Source: Planctomycetota bacterium (GTDB taxonomy: Bacteria; Planctomycetota; Planctomycetia; Gemmatales; HRBIN36). Taken from it: DNA of 64,000 nucleotides. The notes under the pieces are model-generated. The model was not told the origin of the DNA. It worked only from the letters and a program-made list of their open reading frames with translations, and ran no database searches. Of the stretch, positions 25,395 through 33,452 are shown in pieces. Positions within the stretch are counted from its first letter, which is position 1; each line of letters opens with the position of its first letter. A program made the translations under genes and the position numbers. The DNA lies in the NCBI GenBank assembly GCA_014584395.1, contig JACTMY010000018.1, forward strand, positions 218,342 through 282,341. The letters are read 5' to 3'.

Positions 25395-28300
25395 TCAATC
25401 CTCAAGGAATTGCCCGGTGATCAGATAATAATAGCGTCCCGCCAGATTGCGATAGGGGGACAGCGGTTGAATGTCCTTGATGGCGTGGCGGAAGAGACGG
25501 GCCGCCTCGACGGGCCGGCCCGCTTCCAGATGGTTCAGCCCCATCATGATCCACTGTTCGCTGAGTTGATGCATGATGTTGAATTGCTCGAACATGCCGC
25601 GTTGGAAGCCCCAGAGATTGCTGCCTACGGGATCGAAGGAACCGCCCAGCGTGTGCAGGCGGCCAACGCTGAGCAGGTTGCGTGCGGCGTCTTGCTCGAT
25701 GATTTTGGCCAATTCCTTGCGATATTCGGTGGCCTGGTCATAGGCTCCGATGGCGGGGGCCATGACCGCGGCAAAGCCAATGTAGCGCGGCTCGCCGATT
25801 TTCTGCCGCACGATCGGCAGGCCCATCCAATGCATGAGCCGGGGCAGATCGCCCAAACTGATGGCCAGGATGATGGCCCGCAGGTAAACCTCTTCATCCA
25901 CCTTAGGGCCGCTCAAGGCATCGTTCAGCGCCTCCTCTGCTTGTCTTAAGAGGCGAAGCTCGAAAGCCATGTCGAAGCGGCGCAGGGCATTGTCCGATGG
26001 CTTCAAGGGATCGCGGCGAACTGTCCCCTTGTAGCGCTCCTGGTTGAGTTTCAAGCCTTTGTTCAGCTCCTCGTACTGTAACCCCGTGACGTTAAAGAGG
26101 TCGCGCTTCAATACGATCTCGGCGTCCTGGATTTTCTTGTCCTGTTCACCTGGACCGGCCAGGCGCGCCCGCAACTGCACGGCCATTTCGAAGTGATACA
26201 GGCCAACGTCCAGCAGCGGTTCGGGTCGACCCGTCTGGTCGCGCCGGCCCAGATATCGGCGGGCCAAGTTGAAATGCAAACTCGGATCGCCAGGCAGCAA
26301 CTGAACCGCTTGGTGATACGCCGACGTCACTTGCACTTCCCGGACGGGATTGAGCATGCCTTCGCAAATGCCCTTTTCCATCTCGTAGAGGTTTTCATAG
26401 GCAAGGGCCAATTGGCGATAGGCTTCGCCGCGCGCCATCTGGCTGCGGACGTCGTTCATTTGCTGGCTGGCGGCAATCGCCTCGCGGGCATACCGAATGG
26501 CAAGGAAAAATTCGCCCGGCACCAGCGGCGTGATGTTCTTAATGATCGGCGGGCGCCACTGCCCGGCGGCCAGATTGCCGCCATATTGCAGCAGGTGGTC
26601 CACGAATTCGCCATGGGCGTTCATGAGATACTGCTGCCGCAACAGACTGCGAACCTCAGCGAATCGCTGCAAGATGTTGGCCGCCGCATCGACGCCAGGC
26701 GGGCGATTCGGCAAACTGCCTTTGAGCCAAACCGTCAACGGGGAATCCTGGTCGGTCGTCGGCGGCTCGCTGATCGGCGGCGGCGCGGGAAAGCCCTTGC
26801 GGAACGCCGCCTGATATGGGTTAAACAAATGCTCCTGCAACCGCTCGAAATGCTTCGAGCCGGTCCAGGCCAATAGAAAGTTCTGGCCGTCGAAGTAATC
26901 GAGGATTTCAAAGAAATGCTTGCCCTGGCGGTCGCGCATGTCGAGCAAGATCGCCCGCAGGCTGACGAGCCTCGTTCCCATCGGCTGGCGTGGATCGGGC
27001 CGGGGAACATTCCGTTCCCCCAGGATCATCATGCTCAGGTCGTATTTTTTAAAAATGCTTTGCCAGCGTTCGGCCCATGCGTCCACCTCTTGCGGCGGCA
27101 TTGGACGGGTCGGGTCGGCGTTGCGGCCCGTGTCCCGCAGCGCTTCATATGCCTGGTAGAAATCCTGCGCCGTCTCCTCATGCAAAGGATATCGGGCATC
27201 GATGAAGCTTTTCCCACCAGGATTGAACCAGGCGTCATAGGCGGGCTGATCCATCCAATTCATGGGAAAGGCGCGCAGGGACTCTTCTGGAACCACCTTG
27301 CCGACGCGCCAGCGATGCAAATGCTCCGCCACGCCCCGCATGGATGCGTCCACATGCAGCGACCAGCCTAGCGAGCCGCGCGGATTGATCCATCCCAGTG
27401 TCGGCTGGCCGATAAGCGGGTTGAAGACGTAGGGCGTCGTCGGTTCCGGATAGGGCACGGCAATAAAAACGATGGCGATGAGGAAAAGGGCCAGCAAAAA
27501 GAAGCGGCTGAATTGACTCACAGCCACCGACCAGCGGCGCAGGCTTGGCTGCGGCGCGGCCTTGGCCATGAGGTCTTGCAAATTCAGCGCCGTCAACGGC
27601 CCCGCCACGACGGCAAAGAAAGCGATGTTCCGCGCTTGCCAGCCGGAAAGGGCAAAGAAGACCAGCCACAGGATCACCCGCGTCCAATGGCTGAACAGCC
27701 CCCGGGAGGGCACCAGACACACACCCAACAGCACCAGAGGAAAGTAAGCCCATTCCGTGAGCGTCAGCCCAAAAGGCTGCAAGATGTCGCTGAAAACGCC
27801 CAACCGCCTGAAATAACTGCTTTCAAAGGGACTTACCGTGATGTGCCAGGTGCGAAATTTATCTCCCATGAATAAATAGGCGGGAGACAGCATCTCGCTC
27901 GGCAAGTGAAAGACCCAAACGTGATAGGGATTGAGCAAACAAGCCGCCGCACACAAGGCGAAGATGATCCACAAACAGCGCCGCTCCTCCGGGGTCGTGC
28001 GATCATAGGGTTGCCCGATGGCCCAGCGCGATTGCATCCAGGCACCGACGTTCCACAGACCCAGCAGCAGCAACCCCACCACGAACCATTCATCCAGATT
28101 CGCCCAGAGAGCAAAGAGCACAGGCAGCAGAAAATAGAACCGGCCATGGGTCCAACGCAGCGGCGCCAGACGGCTCCGGCCAGGTTCGGCTACCGCGGGC
28201 CGCCACAGCAGATACAGCGTCAGGGCCAGAAAGAAGACGCTGAACATTTCCGAACGCATGCTCAAATAGGGCGCCATGGCGAAGACGGCCAGACCTATGC

Positions 28301-28736
28301 ACAGGACCGGAGCGAAGCTGCTGCCCCCGTCCCTGCGGAAGCGCAGCATGACGAGGGTCGTGCCCAGCATCAACAGGCCGCGCAGCAGGACCAGTCCGCC
28401 GCCGCCAAACCAGCTATGAATGCAATAAAACAGCCAATCGCTGAGCCAGCCGGGATGAATCCACCTCTGTCCCGAGGTGGTGAAACAGTAGGGGTCGGTC
28501 CCGAAAACGAACTCGCCCCGGTCGATCAATTGCCCGGTTCTCAGGCTCATCCACATATCGCTGTGGGCAATGGGGAAAGAGGCCAGCAGAAAGGCCAAGA
28601 GGACCAGGACGCCGACGAGCAAGCGGTCGTTGCGGCGATTTTCCTCGATGAGCATCTCAGGGGTCAGGCGAACGGGAGCCGGGCTGGCCAGCACGTTGGT
28701 GGATGGGGCTTGTTTTTCCGGCGCGGTCAAGCTCAT
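25395..28736 (-). CDS. Large membrane protein: GT-C-like N-terminus with C-terminal helical repeats
   Basis: A 1113-residue protein. The N-terminal half (about 40-460) has around ten transmembrane helices. The first periplasmic loop, HSDMWMSLRTGQLIDRGEF...DPYCFTTSGQRWIHPGWLSDWLFY, has the SDxW and DPYxFT...WIxPGWL pattern seen in GT-C glycosyltransferase-type membrane proteins of planctomycetes. Residues about 465 onward are soluble and helix-rich with TPR-like periodicity (for example SLHFNLARRYLGRRDQTG, YLRAIILAISLGDLPRL). ATG 28736 has AGGA six bases upstream. Sugar-transfer activity is inferred from topology only; no catalytic proof. The exported gene follows at once. Confidence 0.75.
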   Translation of the reverse strand: MSLTAPEKQAPSTNVLASPAPVRLTPEMLIEENRRNDRLLVGVLVLLAFLLASFPIAHSDMWMSLRTGQLIDRGEFVFGTDPYCFTTSGQRWIHPGWLSDWLFYCIHSWFGGGGLVLLRGLLMLGTTLVMLRFRRDGGSSFAPVLCIGLAVFAMAPYLSMRSEMFSVFFLALTLYLLWRPAVAEPGRSRLAPLRWTHGRFYFLLPVLFALWANLDEWFVVGLLLLGLWNVGAWMQSRWAIGQPYDRTTPEERRCLWIIFALCAAACLLNPYHVWVFHLPSEMLSPAYLFMGDKFRTWHITVSPFESSYFRRLGVFSDILQPFGLTLTEWAYFPLVLLGVCLVPSRGLFSHWTRVILWLVFFALSGWQARNIAFFAVVAGPLTALNLQDLMAKAAPQPSLRRWSVAVSQFSRFFLLALFLIAIVFIAVPYPEPTTPYVFNPLIGQPTLGWINPRGSLGWSLHVDASMRGVAEHLHRWRVGKVVPEESLRAFPMNWMDQPAYDAWFNPGGKSFIDARYPLHEETAQDFYQAYEALRDTGRNADPTRPMPPQEVDAWAERWQSIFKKYDLSMMILGERNVPRPDPRQPMGTRLVSLRAILLDMRDRQGKHFFEILDYFDGQNFLLAWTGSKHFERLQEHLFNPYQAAFRKGFPAPPPISEPPTTDQDSPLTVWLKGSLPNRPPGVDAAANILQRFAEVRSLLRQQYLMNAHGEFVDHLLQYGGNLAAGQWRPPIIKNITPLVPGEFFLAIRYAREAIAASQQMNDVRSQMARGEAYRQLALAYENLYEMEKGICEGMLNPVREVQVTSAYHQAVQLLPGDPSLHFNLARRYLGRRDQTGRPEPLLDVGLYHFEMAVQLRARLAGPGEQDKKIQDAEIVLKRDLFNVTGLQYEELNKGLKLNQERYKGTVRRDPLKPSDNALRRFDMAFELRLLRQAEEALNDALSGPKVDEEVYLRAIILAISLGDLPRLMHWMGLPIVRQKIGEPRYIGFAAVMAPAIGAYDQATEYRKELAKIIEQDAARNLLSVGRLHTLGGSFDPVGSNLWGFQRGMFEQFNIMHQLSEQWIMMGLNHLEAGRPVEAARLFRHAIKDIQPLSPYRNLAGRYYYLITGQFLED

Positions 28737-28981
28737 GAGGCATCCTGACTGATGAAAACACCACGCAACCTTTGTGATGGCGTGATGAAATCAGGGTAAA
28801 CGGCGCCATGGCCAGGGTCAAGGGGGCTTGCCCGACCTTTTTCCTTAAGGCAACTCCTACCTCATTAATGCGCGGCAAGAGACGCAGCAAAGGGCGTTGC
28901 GATCCCCGAGAATCATCGAAAGGTTAGTCATCGATGGCGAGCTGCGCCGATGGCAAGTATCGTAAGATCTTGAGCGGATGA

Positions 28982-29875
28982 TTAATCTAAATCAATCGGA
29001 ACCTCTCCTCCGGCGCGGGTGGCGAGCGCGGGTAGAACCTCTCGAGCCGTGTATTTCAGCAAATGAACGGAGCCATCGACCATGAGAAAATTGGCTCCTG
29101 ATGGGTGCGGGCTCCAATAATGAAAGATGGAACAGGGATAATGCCAACGCCCTTTGGAAAAGCGATAGGGCCCAGGCGGGCAGTAAAGGTAGTCATACTT
29201 GCCCACTTGATTGATTTCCTGCGCGCCCAAGAGAAACTCAGGGCTTCCCGTCAACCCGTTGGAGCCTGAAACATACCACCATCCCAACCAGAAATCAGGC
29301 CCAGGGGGCCTTTCGCCCACCATCAATGTCGAACTCATGCCGTCGCGGACGTCTGAAAACTTGACTTTGGAAAGCCGGTACAGGACGCCGTCTTGGGTGT
29401 TCATGTTGATTCCATTCACGCCAGCGTAACTGGTCAGACCAACAAGATATCCTTCATGCGTCACTTGCTGTGCCTTGACGCGTTCATCGCCGGGGCATTG
29501 AAAAGCCTGGACTGGCCTTCCCAAGGCATGATGCGGTGGCTGATGAAAAGGATATGGGTCAAGGCGGTACGCCGCATCGATGTCTCGCCACAGAGGATCC
29601 TGGCTCAAGTAGGGGAGCGTCCGCGCCAGCCAGGAGAGATAGGGGTAGCGCTGACCTGAAGCGGGCGGAACGAATCCAGCCGGCAGATGTCCTTGATCCA
29701 AGTGATATTGATGCAGGGCGATGCCGAGTTGCCGCAGCTTGGCTTGACAGGCAACGCGATCCCAAGCCGCGCGAACCAATTGCACAGCGGGAATGAGCAG
29801 AGAAAGCAGAAGCGTCACGATGCCGATGACGATGAGCAATTCAACTAAACTGAAGGCCCGTCTTGTGTGGCGCAT
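28982..29875 (-). CDS. DUF1559 prepilin-like protein (H-X9-DG type)
   Basis: About 297 residues. A type IV prepilin leader opens it: RRAFSLVELLIVIGIVTLLLSLLIP, with the processing site before F and the conserved Glu at position 5 of the mature protein. The body contains the H-X9-DG signature HPSGANFLMVDGSVHLL near 270, and the DGMSSTLMVGE segment typical of DUF1559, the large pseudopilin-like family expanded in planctomycetes. Processing needs a prepilin peptidase encoded elsewhere. ATG 29875 has GGGAG six bases upstream; the adjacent GTG at 29878 is less likely. It ends the AT-richer cluster and is separated from the anchored-protein gene by 28 bases. Extracellular or envelope role; exact function unknown. 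Confidence 0.9.
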   Translation of the reverse strand: MRHTRRAFSLVELLIVIGIVTLLLSLLIPAVQLVRAAWDRVACQAKLRQLGIALHQYHLDQGHLPAGFVPPASGQRYPYLSWLARTLPYLSQDPLWRDIDAAYRLDPYPFHQPPHHALGRPVQAFQCPGDERVKAQQVTHEGYLVGLTSYAGVNGINMNTQDGVLYRLSKVKFSDVRDGMSSTLMVGERPPGPDFWLGWWYVSGSNGLTGSPEFLLGAQEINQVGKYDYLYCPPGPYRFSKGRWHYPCSIFHYWSPHPSGANFLMVDGSVHLLKYTAREVLPALATRAGGEVPIDLD

Positions 29876-29903
29876 CACCTTCTCCCGGAGGTGGCAGTTT
29901 CAT

Positions 29904-31016
29904 TCAAGAAGACACGGGTCCATGGCCAAGTATGCGTTTTCCTTTGCGCCAGCCAACCCAGCGCCCGACCAGCCAAAGGACGGCCAGCGCCGCGCTCCCA
30001 ATGACAAAATGCCACAGATAACGCCGCCACCATGAGGGCTGATCAAAGGCCAAGCGGCCCAGGCATTTTTTCATGATCGCTGGCAAGTCATGGATGCCGA
30101 TTTCTTCCCCGACGCTGTCGTAAAATGCCCCAGGCTTGTCGAAGTAGGATACCCTCATTTTAGCAGTGATGGGGATTTTATCCGGTATTTCATTTGGTAT
30201 TGAATCCATTTCAACTTTATTGGTTGTGATGTCGATCTTGTAAATTGCGCCAGTCGCAAGAGTCATCGTAGATCGCCATTTTTTGGGAAAATGTATGCGA
30301 TTGCTGCACACTTGCGTCTCTTCCAGCTTTCGTTCCAAGGTACATGAAGCATTCTTAAATCGAAACAGAACCGGAATCATCCCCTTTTCCTCATCCAATA
30401 CTAAAAGATACTCATCTTTTTTGTCCCTCCACTGTATTATGTACCGTTTTGCAGAGTTTTTCTCTAGCTTCTCGACAATAATTTCTCCTGCAATCATATT
30501 AGTCAGATATATATCAAATCCACCATAGGGCATGGATGAATGATAAATTAGAAACAATGGATTCAGATTTGCTAAGGATACACTTTGTTGAACGTCGCGC
30601 ATCATGCATATTCGGGCTTCAGACGACATGCTCAGATAACTTGAACGATGAATCATCTCCGTCATAGAAAACATTCCCGGAGGGAGGGTAACGGAAATGG
30701 GGCCGGCGCTATGTCCTTCTCCTGCCTTGCTCAACTTCTCATGAACTTCCTTCTTGATGCGGTCTTCAAGCTCCAATTTTGAATAAATACTTCCGTCTCT
30801 GATTTTCAATATTCCTTGCAAGGAGAAAGAATCAGCAAATAGACCATTGGCAGGCATATTCTCAAAGCTTCTTGTAACAGTATACTCGCAATCCAAGTGG
30901 TTTAGCTTGGATATATAATCCAAGTAACCGCTTCGGATATATTCTAACACCTGCCTGGTATCATCAGGTTGACAAAAAGTAAGGCAAGCCAGTATCTGCA
31001 CCATGATGATGGTCAT
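29904..31016 (-). CDS. Exported anchored protein, function unknown (AT-rich cluster)
   Basis: A 370-residue protein. The first 16 residues are hydrophobic (MTIIMVQILACLTFC) and suit a signal peptide or an inner anchor; a second hydrophobic helix at about 330-350 (FVIGSAALAVLWLVGRWVG) is followed by a basic tail, so the C-terminus is likely cytoplasmic. Between them is a predominantly beta periplasmic domain with no motif I recognise; its pattern of long strands loosely recalls lipoprotein-sorting (LolA-like) half-barrels, which is only a guess. Base composition is visibly lower in GC than the surrounding genes. It follows the Cys-rich gene by 19 bases and precedes the DUF1559 gene by 28 bases, so all are likely co-transcribed. 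Confidence 0.65.
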   Translation of the reverse strand: MTIIMVQILACLTFCQPDDTRQVLEYIRSGYLDYISKLNHLDCEYTVTRSFENMPANGLFADSFSLQGILKIRDGSIYSKLELEDRIKKEVHEKLSKAGEGHSAGPISVTLPPGMFSMTEMIHRSSYLSMSSEARICMMRDVQQSVSLANLNPLFLIYHSSMPYGGFDIYLTNMIAGEIIVEKLEKNSAKRYIIQWRDKKDEYLLVLDEEKGMIPVLFRFKNASCTLERKLEETQVCSNRIHFPKKWRSTMTLATGAIYKIDITTNKVEMDSIPNEIPDKIPITAKMRVSYFDKPGAFYDSVGEEIGIHDLPAIMKKCLGRLAFDQPSWWRRYLWHFVIGSAALAVLWLVGRWVGWRKGKRILGHGPVSS

Positions 31017-31035
31017 GTGTTTCTCACTTGTTCAG

Positions 31036-31452
31036 CTAGCAGCCACCATGTTTTCCCCGGTATTCTACACATGCTTCTGCACCAATAGGGCAGTTTGGCG
31101 CAGTATAGGTCTGAACCATACCACACCAGAATGGATGATATGATACACATCCGCCATTGTCATTTGGCGGAGCGCATTGCCCTACTAAAGTAGCTGCGAT
31201 TACCTTTTCCGAAACTGATGTGACTGTGCCACACACCACCGTGCTAGCCACACATCCTACTGGTAAATTCGGACAACTTTGAATTTCAACGCATTTTTCA
31301 TTCGCGTGATCGTTGCTTGGCGGCACAGGGCAACCCGGCGGCACAGGCAATGGCGTATTAAATGGGCTTTCTTCATAGTTCAAGGTTATTTCATTCAGCA
31401 TAAGTGCATGCAACATGATCACTACAGATAGCAATCGATTGTTACAGGACAT
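31036..31452 (-). CDS. Small Cys-rich secreted protein, function unknown
   Basis: A 138-residue protein with a signal-like N-terminus (hydrophobic run LLSVVIMLHALML at about 7-20). Twelve Cys residues follow in spaced pairs: PPGCP, EKCVE, QSCPN, VGCVA, VVCGT, GQCAP, GGCVS, FWCGM, PNCPI, EACVE and a C-terminal GGC. The regular spacing and lack of charge suggest disulphide-stabilised structure outside the cytoplasm rather than a metal cluster. AGGAG lies eight bases before the ATG, so the gene is well supported despite its size. No family recognised. It sits between the DUF1573-like gene (103-base gap) and the anchored-protein gene (19 bases). Confidence 0.7.
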   Translation of the reverse strand: MSCNNRLLSVVIMLHALMLNEITLNYEESPFNTPLPVPPGCPVPPSNDHANEKCVEIQSCPNLPVGCVASTVVCGTVTSVSEKVIAATLVGQCAPPNDNGGCVSYHPFWCGMVQTYTAPNCPIGAEACVEYRGKHGGC

Positions 31453-31555
31453 TACACTACTCCTTGATTAGGCTGCCTGAGCATTGAATAACCATAGGCA
31501 CATTTCCTTTGCTTGTCTTGATCACAATAGTATCGGTGAAATATCCACGGCCGTA

Positions 31556-31948
31556 TCAAATAACGTTAGCTGAAACAGTAAATGTCTGATGATCTGCGAG
31601 ATGGCTTTTGATCATTACATGAAACACTTTTTTCCCTTCAACTGGACTGATGCGGCTTTTCATTCGCAGTTTGGCATATTGCCCAGGCTGGATTTCGTCT
31701 TGGTCCAAGGATACACTCGAGCATCCACATGACTGGGATTGAACAGAAAACCTGACTGGGTTATCCTGCGTGTTCAAAACTCTGAAGTTGCCTTCTAGTT
31801 CTTCAACATCTTCCAAAAAGACTTCACCAAGATCTTTGTGCCTTGATTCCTCATGTTCCGATAGGCACAATGCTTGCATGCCTTTATAGAAAAGAAAAAC
31901 CATCATCGTGCTGAACAGGGCGGCAAGAATCAAAAATTTTGCTTTCAT
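31556..31948 (-). CDS. DUF1573-like exported protein
   Basis: A 130-residue protein with one N-terminal hydrophobic helix (FLILAALFSTMMVFLFY) serving as signal or anchor. The rest resembles DUF1573: LGEVFLEDVEELEGNFRVLNTQDNPVRF followed by the family mark SCGCSS at about 85 and a KVFHVMIKS strand near the end. DUF1573 domains adopt an immunoglobulin-like fold and are frequent in Bacteroidetes and planctomycetes, with unknown roles. It is the first gene of the AT-rich four-gene cluster. Confidence 0.78.
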   Translation of the reverse strand: MKAKFLILAALFSTMMVFLFYKGMQALCLSEHEESRHKDLGEVFLEDVEELEGNFRVLNTQDNPVRFSVQSQSCGCSSVSLDQDEIQPGQYAKLRMKSRISPVEGKKVFHVMIKSHLADHQTFTVSANVI

Positions 31949-32298
31949 AATGACCTGCCCACCTTATGAGCGATTTTAATTCGAGCCCCTTTATTCGCTT
32001 TTTCCGCACATGCATTCAACCGAATGCTTTAGTGATTCATTCTCATTTATCACAACTTTTTCGACATCTTTCTCTGTTGGGGAATCGTAACGTGGGCGCA
32101 CAGCAAAAGCAACACATAATAAATAAAAAACACATTACCATAAAGACTATATACGCTTTTACCCAACTTCACCATCCGGCGCGCTTATCACCCATCTTCC
32201 CGGTCCCAGTTTAGACCTTAGTTTTATCCGAAGTACCATGGAATGATTCATCCGCACCACCACGTCCGCGCGGTTTCAGCTACAATGTCGCCAATCCA
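31949..32298. other. AT-rich divergent intergenic region
   Basis: A 350-base gap between the divergent DUF1573-like gene and corA. The stretch 32100-32160 is strikingly AT-rich compared with the window and could hold the promoter of the minus-strand cluster. On the plus strand a TACAAT hexamer at 32281-32286, about 13 bases before the corA start, is a possible -10 element, without a clear -35. No gene seen. Confidence 0.45.
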
Positions 32299-33360
32299 AT
32301 GGCATCCTCAATCGCGGGCCCGAATATGATGCGCATACAATATCGTGCTCCCTCTGGCGAAGTCCAACTGGAAGTAACCGATGAGCAACTTCACGAGCTT
32401 CTGCAAGCGCGTGAGGGCTGTTTGTGGATCGACATCCTGTACGACAGCACGCACAAGACCGAAATCGCCCAGTGGCTGAAAGCTCACTTCGCCTTTCACC
32501 CCCTGGCGGTGGACGATGCCTTGGAGGAGGCGCACGTCTCGCGGGCGGACGACTGGCAGCAATACATGTACATCGTCATGCATGCCCTGGCGCTGGAATC
32601 CAATCGCACTCTGGAAATGTTGGAGCTGGATTGTTTTCTAGGGCCTAACTACCTCATCACCGTTCATGGGCTGCCCATTCGATCGCTCGACCAGTTGTGG
32701 CAGCAGGGCTTGATCAATGGCGGCAATGCAGCCTCCCTGGCGCACCCGGCCCGGCTCCTTTACGCCTTAATGGATCGGATTGTGTCCGACTTTCTGACGG
32801 TCGTGGACGGGTTGGAAGAGGAGATTGACGATTTAGAGCATGAAATTTTCTCCAAGCCCAACAAGGCCACGGTCAGTCGCATTTTTCGGCTGCGGCGCAC
32901 GCTGCTCAAGCTGCGGCGTCAATTGGGCACCATGCGCGAAACCATGAATCGACTGGCCCGGGACCATTTCAGCATGGTTCGCGAGTCAGACCGCATCTAT
33001 TTTCGGGACGTGTACGATCATCTGGTGCGGCTCTACGACATTGTGGACGGCATGCGGGATATGATGTCGGGGGCATTGGACAGTTATGTATCGGTGTCAT
33101 CGACCAAACTCAACGAAGTGATGCGCACACTGACCGTCGTCACCGTGCTGTTCATGCCCATCACCTTCATCACCGGCTTTTTCGGCATGAACTTCTTCGC
33201 TGACGGGTTCAACATTGAGAACTCGTCCATTCCTGCACAACTGCTCTTTGGAGCATGTTTGCTTTTTTTGATGGCGACGCCGCCCCTGATGTATTGGTGG
33301 ATGCGCCGGCGCGGCTGGATGAGGCCTACGCTCGAGGATGATGACCTGGCGGAGCGATGA
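32299..33360 (+). CDS. corA: CorA-type magnesium/divalent cation transporter
   Basis: Homopentameric Mg2+/Co2+ channel of the inner membrane. Of 353 residues, the first about 280 form the cytoplasmic funnel, including the long helix around EEEIDDLEHEIFSKPNKATVSRIFRLRRTLLKLRR. Two C-terminal transmembrane helices follow, with the signature selectivity motif GMN in GFFGMNF near 295. Start is uncertain: ATG at 32299, 32326 and 32329 are all in frame and none has a strong ribosome site; 32299 is listed. Stand-alone gene facing away from the AT-rich cluster, with a hairpin after its stop. Confidence 0.93.
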   Translation: MASSIAGPNMMRIQYRAPSGEVQLEVTDEQLHELLQAREGCLWIDILYDSTHKTEIAQWLKAHFAFHPLAVDDALEEAHVSRADDWQQYMYIVMHALALESNRTLEMLELDCFLGPNYLITVHGLPIRSLDQLWQQGLINGGNAASLAHPARLLYALMDRIVSDFLTVVDGLEEEIDDLEHEIFSKPNKATVSRIFRLRRTLLKLRRQLGTMRETMNRLARDHFSMVRESDRIYFRDVYDHLVRLYDIVDGMRDMMSGALDSYVSVSSTKLNEVMRTLTVVTVLFMPITFITGFFGMNFFADGFNIENSSIPAQLLFGACLLFLMATPPLMYWWMRRRGWMRPTLEDDDLAER

Positions 33361-33393
33361 TCGCTGCTGCAAAAAATGTGAAATTGAGTTAGG

Positions 33394-33420
33394 GAGCAAA
33401 GGGGCTGACGCCCCCCGCTC
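33394..33420 (+). repeat. GC hairpin resembling a dispersed planctomycete repeat; possible corA terminator
   Basis: Compact hairpin GAGC-aaa-GGGG-CTGACG-CCCC-cc-GCTC just past the corA stop. The GGGGCTGACGCCCC core resembles short palindromic elements that I recall being dispersed in planctomycete genomes. No second copy is evident in this window. It could also act as a terminator or transcript-end stabiliser. Confidence 0.45.
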
Positions 33421-33452
33421 GCCATTAAACAGCCCCTCGTCCGCAATCAAGG

